Source: Geosiphon pyriformis
Taxonomy: Eukaryota; Glomeromycota; Glomeromycetes; Archaeosporales; Geosiphonaceae
DNA: 64,000 bases
Direction of reading: 5' to 3'
NCBI GenBank assembly: GCA_016748015.1
Contig: JAAOMT010000779.1
Coordinates: 334,609-398,608 of the forward strand
Below are positions 48,032 to 60,440 of this stretch, piece after piece. The first letter of the stretch is position 1. Each line of letters begins with the position of its first letter. The notes beneath the pieces are model-generated. The model saw only the letters and a list, made by a program, of their open reading frames with translations, was not told the DNA's origin and did not search any database. The position numbers and the translations under genes were made by a program.

Positions 48032-49480
48032 TTATGTGTGTTTCATTCTTGACAAACAGTCAGCATTAGCATTTTTGGTACCTTCTTTGTATTTGATAAT
48101 ATAATCATATGGTGCTAACATTTGTAACCATTTGGTGTATTTTTTTTTTAGCACTTTTTTGTTATTTAACCAGACCAGACCTCTATGATCTGTGGTAATC
48201 TCAAAGAGTTGGTACCATAAATATGTGTCAAAATGAACACAACTCCAGACTACTACTAAGTATTTAAGTTCATGTGCTGCGTAGTTTTGCTCTGTCATAC
48301 TGAGATTTCTGCTGGCATAAACAATTACACATTCTCTTCCATTATCATTTTTTTGTGACAGAATGGCTCCAAGTCCAATTCCAGAGGCATCTGTGGCCAA
48401 AATGAATTTTTTGTTGAAATTTGGATAGATTATTATTGGTGATTTAATAAGCTTTTGTCTAAGGTACTCAAAAGTTTTTTGTTGTGCTTCAGTCTATTTA
48501 AATTTCACATTTTTGAATAGTAGGTAATTAAGGGGTTTGGCGATGTTTGAAAAGTTTTCTACAAAGCAGTGGTAGTAAGATGCAAGTCCTAAAAAGCTTC
48601 TAACTTCTGAAATGTTTCGAGGTACTGGAAAATTTTTCACTTTGTCTATTTTTGATGGATTTGGTTTTATTCCATTTTTTTCAACTACATGTCCTAAAAA
48701 TGCTAGCTCATTTTTCCCAAAGAAATATTTTTTTAGATTTAGTTTAAGTTCAGCATGTCTTAATCTCTCAAAAACTTGTTGCAAATGTTGGAAATAATCC
48801 ATGAATTTTAATGAGAAAACATTTGTATTATCCAAGTAGACAATAATAGATTGCCACAGGATTTCAGAGTAAATTACATCCATTAGTCTTTGGAATGTTG
48901 TGGAAGCATTTGTCAATCCAAATGGCATTACATTGAACTCATAATTGCTATTTTATGTTGTGAATGCTGTTTTATGTCTGTCTTTTGGGTTCATTTCCAC
49001 TTGCTAGTATCCACTGGTCAAGTCCAGTATAGAAAACCATTTTGCTCCTCCAAAAATGTCAAAAATTTCATCAATTAATGATATTGGGTATAAGTCTTTG
49101 GTTGTTTTGCTGTTTAGTTTGTGATAGTTGACACAAAATCTAATTTTTTTATTCTTTTTTCTTACTAAAACAACTAGTAAGAATCATGGGCTCATTGATA
49201 ATTGGATTATTCCTTTTTTTAACATGCTTTGGACTTCTTCTCTGATAAAATTATGCTCCATTGGTGGGACACAGTAAGCGCATTGTTTTTCAGGTCTGGC
49301 ATTTCTAATGGAGATTTGGTGTTGAACCAAGTTGGTTCTTCCAAATTTGTCATTTTGTAAAAATATATCAGAGTATTTTAAAATTAATGCTTTTAATTGT
49401 CACTGTTGGTCAGAATTCATTGTTCCAATATTTAATTTGGCCAATTCTTCTGGCATAAATTGATAGTATTTCAACAGTTG
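48032..49480 (-). pseudogene. Gypsy-2 RT and RNase H, broken
   Basis: RT from about 49480 (FGRTNLVQHQIS, PISLIDEIFDIFG) with FGLTNASTTFQ and IVYLDNTNVFS, i.e. YLDD changed to YLDN, and FLGHVVEKNG (48494-48928). RNase H follows (48032-48400): ATDASGIGLGAILSQ, YASRNLS, TTDHRGLVW and ADCLSRM, all catalytic Asp present. Stops separate RT from RNase H. Confidence 0.88.
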
Positions 49481-49639
49481 TTGCCAATTTATTGAAGTAA
49501 GTTTACAGTAGAGAGCAATTTCTGGGAAATTTAGAATTTTTTGTAATGTTGACATGTTTTCTGTTCTGAGGTATCCAATAATGGTATCTTCCAGAATGTA
49601 GACAGGTTCTTCTGTGGTGTTTGCAATAGGAATTTTTAT

Positions 49640-50240
49640 TCATTGAGCTTTATCAGCTGGAATAAAAAGGTTAGTAAGTCCTATGAAAAACTGTTGGCAA
49701 GTTTCTGAATAGAGCTTAAATATTAGGTCTTTTTCTTTAATTGTCTTTTTTATTCTTATTTCTGATTTTTCATATGGTAGAAGTATGATAGACTGCTTAG
49801 TTTTAATTACTTTGCCTTTTTCTTCTATTGTTTCAGTAAAATTTGCTTTAATTTCTTTTTCTGTCAATTCGAAACCAAAAGTTCCTCTCGTTGTTTGTAA
49901 TAATTCCTCACAATTTTCCACTGGCACAAATTTCCCAATTTTTACCAATAGTAAGAAAATTGCTTGTGCAATCTTTTCCTTAGATTCAATGGTATAAGGC
50001 TTTTCTGAATTGTTTTGTAGCAAAACCATCAAATTTTCAGTGTATTCAGAGTCAATTACTCCTCCTTGAATGCTTATTTCTTTTTTTGCAAGGCTTGATT
50101 ACAATGCTATTTGAATCATTGTTCCTGGCAGAATTTCAACCGCTATTTTTAGGTTAATTTTGGTAATGCTCCTGGATGGTAATGTTGTGGATTTTTTTTC
50201 TGGATAATGTAGATTGAATCCGACATCAGTTGGATAAGCT
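49640..50240 (-). pseudogene. Gypsy-2 dUTPase-like domain
   Basis: Motif I PTDVGFNL (about 50208-50235), II SSLAKKEI (about 50080-50105), III GGVIDSEYTENLMV (about 50030-50075; catalytic Asp and Tyr kept), IV KIAQAIFLL (about 49955-49985), V-like GTFGFEL (about 49880-49900). 130 codons are open (49640-50032). Homologous position and order to Gypsy-1. Confidence 0.82.
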
Positions 50241-50620
50241 TTTTTAGGTATTATTTCTAAGTGTCTATTGTCAAAGTATCAGATGTCAATCACCTGTTCT
50301 AGGTTAGTATAGGCTACAAATTTTTCTGACCTAGGACCGTCAGGTAAGTCTTGTTGATTTATTGATTGATTTTGAGACTGCTGATTCTCAATTTCCATTT
50401 TTTTTTCTAAGTCTCTTTTATCTTAACACTTTTCACAGCACTGATTTTGGCATGGGATAAAACAGTTTTCACAGAGGTAAGTGTTAATTTGGGTGAAGTA
50501 TTGTTCTTGCTCTTATTGAGTAGAGCATAGTTGTTAGTAGTAGTCCTGAAATTTGTCCACTGGGTTGAACATGTTGTAGCTGGCAACTTCATCAGCTACT
50601 TCAGCTGACTCTTTTCAATG

Positions 50621-51010
50621 TCATATTTCTTTAGCAGTTCCTTTTCTGACTTTGGCCTGTGTAGTGTTGTACAACTTGTCCTCATCATATGGGTAGTGCT
50701 GTAGTCTTTTTAACACTCTGTTGAATACTGCTTTGAACAGCATTTCTCTTCTTACCCAGTTACAGATGAGGATCGTGTATTGGCAAGTTGTGTCACATGT
50801 TTCTCCTCTGCCTAGTATGTCATTCCAGTCATACTCTCTTGGTAATGGTTTTCCATAAGCGACACATGATTCCTCATCCCATTTTCCATGTCTTTCTAAA
50901 TAACTGTATTTTTCTTTGTTACAATGGTTACAATAGTAGTGAGTGGAGTTTCTTGGGTCTTCATCTGGTGCATTGCATGCAGTCATAGATGAGAGTTTTT
51001 TCTTGCAAAC
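50621..51010 (-). pseudogene. Gypsy-2 Cys-rich domain
   Basis: 121 open codons with THYYCNHCNKEKYSYLERHG, then GRGETCDTTCQYTILICNW. The pairs of Cys suggest a zinc ribbon or treble-clef-like fold. The same GRGETCD..CQYTIL block is in Gypsy-1. No named family recognised. Confidence 0.7.
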
Positions 51011-51299
51011 TGAGCATTCTAGCTTTGGTTTGTGTTACTGGTGGTTTTTTCATGAACTTACCTGGTTCTATTTGGATCTTTCTTTGCTGATCCATGTTGA
51101 TATGGCTGGTAGTCCTGTTCTTTGGTTATCAGCCCAAGAGAGCTAATAGGTTTTGATGGCTAGTAGTACTGGATTTTCCTCAAATTCGAAGATAGGTCTT
51201 TGATTGGTGCTGGGTTTTTGGAAGTGGTCACAGGTGGCTGGAATTCTGGCCTGATGGCCATTATAATTGATCAAAAACTCTTGAATGGTCCAGTTTAAG

Positions 51300-51880
51300 G
51301 TAGCATTGGCTTTTGTTAGCCAGTCATTTCCTACTAATGCTTAATATTGTATAGCATTTATTACTAATACTTTTGTAGATATTACTATGCTATTAATTTT
51401 GAAAGGAAATGAGTCAATTTCACCATAAGGCAGCTTTGTACTTCCATCAGCTGTTATGATTTGGGACATCACAGCACAATCAACTTTAAAACTCACTTGG
51501 TTTACTAGTTAAAGCATTACAATGCTTTCAGCAAATCTACTATCTAAGATAAGTTTGATTGGAGTATTGTTTACAGTGGTTTTTATATACATAGTAGTGA
51601 TTGGGTGTTTTTTATTCAATGCTGCTCCACTGAACATAGCTTCGTTTTCCTTTAATTCAAAAGAAAAAATAGCTGCGAAGCTGCTATCTTTGGTGGCAAC
51701 TACTGGTGATATTGTTTGGCTCAATTTGTTGGAGGAATTTTCGGTTTTGTTTATGTTTCTACCATCATTGTTTCCAATAATCAGATTTTTCAGTATATTG
51801 AGATAAGTTTGTTGATAATTTTGGTAGTTTGGATTGGTTTGCTGACTGGTTCTGATGTGGTTTGGATTCCTCTGGACCAA
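51300..51880 (-). pseudogene. Gypsy-2 aspartic protease, dead
   Basis: PIKLILDSRFAESIVML (about 51530-51570): DSG has become DSR by one G-to-A change. The C-terminal block ALVGNDWLTKANATLNW follows (about 51290-51345) with a stop before it. Confidence 0.8.
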
Positions 51881-52029
51881 CGCATTTTGGTTTTACATGA
51901 GCTGATTTCAGGGCTTGGAACACCAATTTGGGTTGGTTATCATGGACTGTTGCTAGTAAGTTCTTTGATTTTAATATGTGGTGAGATATTGGCATGATAT
52001 TGGTATGTACTGGTTTCTGGACATTTGGA

Positions 52030-53763
52030 GTAACATATAATAATTATTTTCACATGCTTTCTGCATCATTCACATTTGATATTGACTAATCAAATGTTCT
52101 ATGCATTTGCAAAAATGGCAGGCATGCATTTCTGTTCTGAATTTCTAGCATAACGAGTGATTATTTTGATTGTCACTGACTTTTTGACTGTGTCTTTGGA
52201 GTGGTTGGTATGTATTTCTTTTTGGATCTGGGATGAGATAACTTTCTATTTTCTTAGAAAGTTTCTCCCCTAATTGTGTTACTCTTTTCTCTAATGTTTC
52301 TGTCTTATTTTCCTTCATTACTATGTTAACTATTTGACTATGATTAGCTTCTTTCTTAGCTGATTCAAAGGCTCTGGTGAGCATAACAGCTTTTGATAAG
52401 GAATTAGGGTGGGCAGGGCATACTCTTCCTAAAATACTGCTTTTTAATCCTCTAATAAACTGATTTAAAACCTGAAGATCAGTATAGTATCCTTGTTCAA
52501 TTGTTTCAATCTGACAGTAAATTCGATTGAATTGAGCAAGGTATTGGGTGACAGTTTTACTGGTACTTTGCTTGATAGTATTAAATTCGTTCTGTAATTG
52601 GATTATGGTATTTGGGTTGCTAAAATACTCCAGGAGTACATTTTTAAATTTGGTAAAACTCATGGGTTTTGTTTCCAGGCTTTGATACCACAAGTCAGCT
52701 GTGTCTTTCAGGAAGAAAAGTAATGTTTGAATTGCTCTTTGGTCATTCTAGTTATTTGCCTGGATGGCTTTTTGTGCTTCTTTGAGCCATGTATACATAT
52801 CCGTTTCTTCTTCCTCTTCTAAAAAATCTGTTAGTCTTGTGATGTATGATGTGGCTATTTTGTTGCTGTTTTCTGCTGGTGAACTTATTGGTCTAAAAGG
52901 AGATGGGATGATATTCTCTTAAGCATTCCTAAAAGTGGCTTCCCTTATATCTGGTTCTTCCTCTTGATCATAAGTTTCTTGGTTTCTGGACTGGCTGCTT
53001 GTTTCAGTAACCAGTCTTGTGATTGTTTTTTCACTGGTCTTTTTTTCGGATTCCAATTCAAACTTTTCTTCATGGTTTTCAAACCCTGTTCCAAATTTTG
53101 GCTGAAAAAAAGGGTTTTGGAATAGCGATAAATATTCTTCTGTAATTGGTATGTTTCCCTAGTTACATTGTTTAATTTTATCAGTATAACTAAGAGTTCT
53201 TGGCATTTGTAAAGTTGATATTGATGATGATGCAGCTCCTAATGAAATTTGTATCTTATTTTCTGGTAAAAAATGGTATGATTTATTTTCTGGTAAATAA
53301 ATATGTTGTTTCTTTATTGATTGAGTGACAGTTTTCTTTGGTGTTTAAGCAGGTGTTCCTAGTTTTTGCTGGTTACTTTCCTGATTAGTTTCTAAATTTT
53401 TTTGGTTTTGTTAATACATTCCCTAATGTTTCCTGTAGATATTAGAAAATTTTTGTTGGCATATTACTCAATTTCTCAATGAATTTTGACAATAGTTGCA
53501 GCTATTACTGTTACTTCCTTTGTAGTGTATTGTGATAATTTTCTATACAATTCAAGTTTTGCATCATGTGGTTTTTCTTCTTTTCCTATATGATAATTTA
53601 TTTTGGCATTAATATAATAAGTGAGAGCAGATTCTACTAGACAACACCCTTCTGGTAATCCAAGATTACTTTGATTTTGTGTGTAAATAGCACGGCAGAA
53701 TTCAAGAACAGTAAGATTAGGGGTTTTTGTCACCACTTTTGTCTCTTCTTTTTTAACAATGAA
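52030..53763 (-). pseudogene. Gypsy-2 gag, broken
   Basis: N-terminal part 53476-53736 (GLPEGCCLVESALTYYINAK). Central gag domain 52145-52693 is open for 182 codons (FKNVLLEYFSNPNTIIQLQ, VTQYLAQFNRIYCQIE, LQVLNQFIRGLKSSILG). A zinc-knuckle remnant (CHFCKCIEHLISQYQ; last Cys lost) lies near 52080-52120. Confidence 0.8.
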
Positions 53764-53818
53764 TTATTGCTAATTATTATTTCTTTTTTGATTTTCTTTC
53801 CTCATAGGATTCACTAAA

Positions 53819-54669
53819 TGTTATAAGATGGTTTTCTTAATATATATTTAATTGCTAATATCCTGTTCTAATTGCAATCAGTCTCTTGTAAGTTTCTTAA
53901 TTCTAATTATATGATAATATTGGTATTTAAGCTGCTGGTTTTCTCTTGATGTCCTAATATAAGCTATTTTTCAATCTCTGATTGTTGTATGTGTTTATGT
54001 ACTCCTTCCCAGAGGCTGAACTAAAATCTACCTGCTGTTTGGAGTCTTTTCTGAGACTATCTTTGCAATTGTCTGATGTGTTTCTCTAATCTAGAAACAC
54101 AGAATGTTAATAGTTTTTAGCACTTTTCTTAATTCTTACAATAAAGCTTTTATCAATTAGTAATAATGTGAATAATCTTGATCAAGGATTATTCTTCTAA
54201 GAGATTCAGCTAATGAATGATAGTTTTATTCAATAAATAATACAAATAAGTTTCTTAATACTTTGGGTTGTGATAATTCAGTTTTAAATATTTTTTTTTA
54301 TTTCTTTTTGATTTAAAGGTTTCTTGGAATATTTTATTTAAAAGTATGATTTAAAGTGGAGTTTGTTGGATAAATTGAATTTATTGCTTGATAAGTTATG
54401 ATTTTTATTACTTCATTGTTTTTCTTAATATTAAAACTACTGTATATATACATGTTTGTCATTCTATAAGAAAACATATTATAATACTTTCTTTTTAATA
54501 TTTCAATCTGGTGTTTGCTACTATTGTAAACTGGTGCTTACCACTATTGTGAGATGGTGTTTGCTACTATGTTAATCATTATCTTTCTAAGGTTATTACT
54601 GTACTATATTATGATTGAATAGTTTATATTATTTTTATAATTCTTTTTCTAAATTCTTAAACCATAACA
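53819..54669 (-). repeat. Gypsy-2 5' LTR
   Basis: 851 bp, collinear with 45007-45857, ends TGTTATAAG and CCATAACA. Left neighbour on the minus strand is the candidate primer-binding site TTTAGTGAATCCTATGAGG (53800-53818). TSD ATGT follows at 54670-54673. Confidence 0.9.
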
Positions 54670-54673
54670 ATGT

Positions 54674-54702
54674 CCTCATTATTAAGTAGTATGCTATAAT
54701 TT
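54674..54702 (-). repeat. Gypsy-3 5' LTR, second piece
   Basis: 29 bases (CCTCATTATTAAGTAGTATG...) continuing the Gypsy-3 LTR between the Gypsy-2 and TIR-element insertions. Aligns with about 39062-39090. Confidence 0.75.
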
Positions 54703-57700
54703 CAGTCAGGGAGATTTCCTGATTTGTTAATAGAAATCATTCTTTTTATGGTAATAAAAAAAACTAAAGAAGTTTTTAAAAATAATTATAAAACACTAAA
54801 CAAAATTTTTAAAATATTACAATATTTAATTACTCTTCTTCTTTATAAGCCACTACCACTATTAAAAGACAATGATAGAACTATTATATCTGGCTTGTTG
54901 TTTGCAGGTATTATAAAAGTTTTAATAATAATTAACATATGGTACAATACTGCTGCTTTTGGTACTTTGAAAACTGGTAGTGCTTCAAAAGCTAATAGTG
55001 CTTTGAAGACTATTGCTGTGAGTATTAATAAAGTTATTCTGAATCAAACTTTGGCTAACAAGATTACTTTTTTTCTATATTAGGAAAAAAAATTAACAGA
55101 CTTATAAGTGAGAATAATGGCCCAATAGGATTTTCTGAGAACAAGTTTGTTAATAGAATATTGCTTAAACAAATCAATTGGGAACAAAGTTTAAATTTAT
55201 CTTTTCTTAGGAAAAAAAATATGACTAGTAATAAAACTCAGAACATAAGAATTCTAATATATACCCAATAAATATGTTTTTATACTAACTTTGACATCCA
55301 TGATTAAAAAAAGGCTTTATACTAGCAATTATATTCATTATTCAACTAATATTTAGTATTAGCAAATAAAAGTTTAACTAATAATTTTAAAGATATATTA
55401 AAAATCAACTTTTTTGAGGCAAATAAATCTATGTTAAATGCTTTTCATAATCCAAACATAATCATACAAAATGAAAATTCGAATCTAGATTCAACATATT
55501 ATGTTTTAAAAATAGGTATATATAATACAATAGTAATATTAGCACTAAGCTCAATTTTGATGGCCAATAAAATTTTTATATGTGATCCGAATTTTTTAGT
55601 TTGTAAAAAATATTGCAAATAAGAGTTAATAAAAAGGAATAACAAAGGACCATGTATTAAAAATTATTATTATCAAACAATTAACAATAGTGGTTATCAA
55701 AACTTTATAAAATTTATCTAGTGGTTTTCTTTTTAGCAACTAATAAATACCTCAACCATGTGTTTAAATAATGGAACTGGATAGAATTTAGAATTTCACA
55801 AAACATGTATTAGCAAAAAAGCCTGACCCATAATTTTTATATTACAATTCTGGACAAAAATTTTGCCAAATATTATATTAAACAATATGAGTATTAGTGC
55901 CATAATGACTGTGATTTATATTTTATGCAACTTTCAGGCTGCATATATCAAAATCATCATCCACCATAGAAAAAATCATATTATGAATATTGGGTTTATA
56001 GTTAACATCTTCAAAAATACAAATATTGTGTATTAACTGATCATAATTCCAATTATAAATGATAATATATTTAATATAAACAAAACTGTACATAATACAA
56101 TATATTTCTAATTTCTTAAAGAATATTTATTAGGCTGTTATATGATTAACTTGATAAGCTTTAAAAACATGATTACTTAAAAGAAGTATTAGAGAGTTAA
56201 TAATAGATAATAGTTGTAATTTTATTAACAGATTTACATTTTTTAATGATCTGTTTTTTTACTTGTTACTATAATTGGTTTCCAAATACTTAACAATGTT
56301 TTTTTAATTTATTTTGCTTTAAAAAAGTCTATTCTTTTTATCTGTGCAATTTTATTGAATTTTTTTATTTCTTTACTTAATATCTATTCATGACTAATAT
56401 TATAAAAAACATGATTAGAAACATTTAGATTTACAAACTGTGTCTTTCTTATCTGAATTTGAAATTGATTTAATTCAGCAATAAAGCTAAAATGTGTATA
56501 AGATTTGTATATTTTACTTTTAAAATATCCAATAATATTAAAAAAATTAGTATACAATCTTTTAAATTTGATATAATTATATGTTGCAATTTCCTAATAC
56601 TGTTGTAAAGATGTAGAAAAAATTAACAATTTGAGTATTTTGTTAATTTTTTCAAGTATTATATCATGGTCTTAATGTTGATTTAAAAGTTTAAATCAAG
56701 AAATTACAATTTTTTCTTGAATTAGCTTGCAAACTTTAGACTTCAATTATAATCATTGTTTTTTATTAATTTTAATTAATTGGTAAATAAGATGTTACTA
56801 AGCAAACCAAATTAGTGTAAATATTTGTTTAACTATAAATCTTAATGAAGACTTATTAAAACAAACTTCAATGCAAAAGTTAATAATTGCTTGTAAATAA
56901 AAAAAACTTGTTTATATTTTAACTTAAATTTAGAATCTGTTTTATTTTGGGCCTATTCTAAATAACTTTCAACAAATGGATTTTTTTTAGAAACAACATA
57001 TGATCATATTAATTCAGAAGCCATTGCATATCTATATATATTATATATTAAATCTTACAACTTATAATAATTAGAACATTTTTTAACATTCTAATATCTT
57101 TAATATTATGCAAAGTATTTTATATTGATATTCTAATTCAGTTTAACAAATGCTTTTAATATATTTATTTCTTTACAAAAAGCACTTGGAACTAATATAA
57201 ACTAAGAAAAGTCTTTTTTGATTATTTATACATAATAATAAGATATTTTATCACATATTACTACAACCCATCTATAACTACTATTTTTAATATTAAATAT
57301 TTCTTTAATATGCTCAAAAACCTTTTAAATATTGGCAATTGAGTTTGAATTTATGGCTATTGGATCAGAAACATATAATTACAACATATAAACTTCAATT
57401 TCTAAATACAATTATGTATTTTCAAATATGTAAGAATGAGGAATAAGTTTTTTGGTAATGTTAACTGATTTATTTAATTAATTTATCTCAGTAATTGTTA
57501 ATAATTTATCACAGTATGCAGAACAAACTCGTTTTTTATTATCAATATTAGACAATTGACAAGCTAGACATTTTTTTAAAGAACCAATTTGGCTTTGATA
57601 TTGTATCAATTCATCAATTATATTTGTTTTTTGACTTTCTCTGCACAAAGCTCTTTTAAAATAATGATAAGATAATTAGTAAGTTCTTTATGAATTTCAT

Positions 57701-59110
57701 TTATCATATCTGAAATTAAAAAAAATAATTTCTTATATTCTTTTTTAAGAAGTTCAAAATACAACCAGGATCTATATTTTGAATATCATTAATTTGATTA
57801 TAATTAAAAACAACAAAACTCATAATAATATTGAATATGACTGTATTATATCCACAATTTAAGTAATTTTTTTGACTTTTTTGTTTATTATCAAAGGCTA
57901 AAAATAAAAATTCTTTGAGAAGCTTTGACTGTTCTATAGCCAAACTTTTTAATTAGTTAGTAAACTTTTTATAGCAATCAGAACTTATAATATAATTATC
58001 AATATTAATGATCATTTTCGATCTTATTACTGAATATTTGATTGCTAAAATGGCTAAATTAATAACAAAAACATATTTTAAATACTTTGATTTATATATA
58101 AACATCAACTGTTATAGCATACTTAAAAAGCTTTTTCTCTTCATTTTAATATTTATCTTTATTATAAGTAAGAGTTTCAATAAATTTTACAATAACTAGA
58201 TTTTGTTTTACAAGCCATATTAAAGAACAATATTCTAAAAAACTATTTAAATTAAAACATTCAGGATTTTTTTTCAAACTCATTATATTATTATACAAAT
58301 TACTTTGTTTCTTTTTGGCAATTTCTTTTATAAATTTAATATAATCTTGTTGATTATTAAATGCTTCATTTAATTGTTTTTTTAATGTTATATTCTTAAA
58401 TAATAATTGCTGATTGATATTTTTTAGCTCTTGTATCCATTTTATATAAATTTTATATATTGAATTTGACAAGAATACTTAGACTCTAAAATCAGAAAAA
58501 GTTTTTTCTAATTCTAACAACTTGTTATTATTAGAAAGTTTTGGTCTTTTTCTTTTTGTTTTTTCTAAATCTAAAAAAGTTGAATCATTTAATTTAATAA
58601 TTTGTTTAATAAAAGACTTTTTAACAATAATTTGATTATAATGTTTTTTACATAAAGAGTAATTGTTTAGAGAGTTAAGTAATATAGTTAATCTAAAAAA
58701 ATACTTAGTTATTTCTATTATTTTTTTTGCTACAATATTAGTTAATGTATGTCACCATCTTTGACTTTTTTTGGTTTCACATTTTACTAATTAACTTTTG
58801 TTATATTTATTGATAAAAGATTCAAATAAACAGAGTAAGTCTTTGGTATTTATTATAAAGCAAGATGTAATTTTAAATCCAATTTAATAAAAAACTACTA
58901 TGTAAAATTGTGTAAATTCTTATAAATTTTGAAACTTTGTGTTTATAAAAATATGTTTTTACTATTAGTTTCGATTTTTATATAAAGTATTTAATCAATA
59001 AAATATTATCAAATTCTCTATACTAATAATGCTAAATACCAATTAGATTACAAGAATTTTTTGTGGATTATTTCAGAATTGATCTACGAAATTTAAAATC
59101 TTTCTAACTG
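54703..59110 (-). mobile_element. 4.4-kb TIR element, unclassified DNA transposon-like
   Basis: Left end CAGTCAGGGAGATTT, right end (reverse complement) CAGTTAGAAAGATTT: 15-bp inverted repeats differing only by transitions. Flanked by 5-bp AATTT at 54698-54702 and 59111-59115; collapsing them rejoins the Gypsy-3 LTR. Carries one large, decayed minus-strand coding region. A 5-bp TSD with a CAGT start does not let me assign a superfamily. Confidence 0.72.
55000..58900 (-). pseudogene. Decayed protein gene of the TIR element
   Basis: Minus-strand reading with stops at Trp/Gln/Arg positions. Recognisable order: coiled-coil-like Lys/Gln-rich N-terminal stretch (58146-58472), a Cys-pair segment (about 57500-57600), YRWVVVICDKISYYY (about 57230-57290), ILVPSAFCKEINILKAFVKLN (about 57150-57220), DLIYNIYRYAMASELI (about 57010-57065), SYVVSKKNPFVESYLE (about 56945-57010). 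I recall similar repetitive proteins from Glomeromycotina but cannot name a transposase family or its catalytic residues. Candidate transposase by position within TIRs. Confidence 0.5.
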
Positions 59111-59115
59111 AATTT

Positions 59116-59255
59116 ACTGACAATATACACATTGTTAAGTAATATATCATAATTTTTTAACATTGTGTTTACTTATTAAGTACTATTTTTTTATTGGTTT
59201 ATTTTTTTATTTGTTTTTTTTACTTTTTTTTTTTGTATTTTTTCTATAAATAACA
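59116..59255 (-). repeat. Gypsy-3 5' LTR, last piece
   Basis: 140 bases aligning with 39095-39228, ending ATAACA at 59255. TSD partner TCAT at 59256-59259. Confidence 0.8.
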
Positions 59256-60440
59256 TCATACTTTCATAATAGACAGCCAATTTACTTTCTAAATTAATTT
59301 ACTTAATATCATGTTTTGGTCAAAACTATTTTTTTATTGAGCACAATATATAGATCTATACATATTGTAAATAAAATAATGAGTATTGTTAAAAATAACC
59401 ATGTTTTCGATTATAATAAAATATTTATAAACCCAATTTGGCAGAAATAAAAAGAGCCAAAAACCACTACAAAAAACTTTATAACTTTAAAAATAGTTAA
59501 AAAAAGAAAACTATTAATAAAAACTTTAATAACAACAACTATAAAAGTTTTAGAAGCAAAATTTATATAGAACAACTTAATATTGTCTTTAAAAACCAAT
59601 CTAAATTTAATAAAATTAAGCAATAAATGAAACAAAAAATTAATTAAAATTAATTTGATTTTAAAAATAAAATCAAATACTAGAATAAAAGTTATTTACA
59701 AAAAAAATTTTATGACTAAAAATTATTTTTTAAGCATTATTAAAAGCAGTATCAGAAAACAAAAAAGGAGAGATTAATTCAATTTTTATTTAATTAGCTT
59801 AATTTTTAAAAATAAATAATTTAATAAATTGTTTTATTTTTAAGACTAATAATAATTTATCAAAAAATATTACATTTAATAATATAGCTAATAGTTAATT
59901 TTGGTTTATCTTAAAAAATATATTATTATTATTATTGTTTATATTAAAAAAAAAACTAGTTACTACTGAAAAAATTTAATTATAATCCTATTTAAAACCA
60001 TAAAAAGTTTTAGTATAACAATAGCAAATACAAGTAACTATTATTATTTTTTTAATTTTTTAATTTTTTTGGTTATTTGCAAAAAAAAAATAATAGTATT
60101 AGTAGTAAAAACAAAAAAAACCAGCTTGTTAATTAGTCTGTTGTTAAAAATTTTAAGACTTTTAGAAAAAATAAAAACAATATTAAAACTAATCTAAGTA
60201 TATTTCTTAGAAAAAACTTTAACTAAAAAAGAATTATTAGCTAAAAGTAAAAAAAATGTTTTAAAAACTACCAAAGACAGTTTTTTATTATTAATATTTA
60301 AAAAAAACATTATCAAAATATTTTGTTTAACTGCTTTGACAATAAAAAAATTTATTAATTATTATAGAAAAAATAATATTTGAAACTTTTTTATTCTTTG
60401 CTTTAATCATAATTATAAAATAAAAAAAGAAAAAGAATTT
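59256..60440 (-). mobile_element. LINE-4 relic, 5' part (internally deleted)
   Basis: From 60440: 5' leader and ORF1 of the copy A/B subfamily (60420-59455; FKDNIKLFYINFASKTF in 59411-59635 matches copy A LKDNVKLFCVEFAFQVS). It then jumps near 59455 straight into RNase H C-terminal sequence (LPNWVYKYF, NMVIFNNTHYFIYNMYRS, KVNWLSIMKVW), which continues at 38324. Endonuclease, RT and most of RNase H are absent. Confidence 0.68.

Larger units (their letters stand above)
45007..54669 (-). mobile_element. Gypsy-2: full-length Ty3/Gypsy element with dUTPase
   Basis: 9.66 kb with two 851-bp LTRs (TGTTATA...CCATAACA) and TSD ATGT, inserted in the 5' LTR of Gypsy-3. Minus-strand order is gag, protease, Cys-rich, dUTPase, RT, RNase H, integrase, long C-terminal extension. 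Less decayed than Gypsy-3. Integrase is open for 261 codons with its catalytic triad, but protease (DSG to DSR) and RT (YLDD to YLDN) active sites are hit by transitions, so the copy is inactive. Confidence 0.9.
38325..59255 (-). mobile_element. Gypsy-3: decayed, RT/integrase-less Gypsy element (interrupted)
   Basis: Span includes two later insertions. Left LTR 38325-39228; right LTR in three pieces: 44289-45006, 54674-54702 and 59116-59255. The internal region 39229-44288 is 5.06 kb against ~8.0 kb in Gypsy-1 and Gypsy-2. Minus-strand order: gag with intact knuckle, protease, Cys-rich remnant, dUTPase-like domain, then directly the post-integrase extension; RT, RNase H and integrase are missing. 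Heavily decayed by transitions. Confidence 0.78.
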
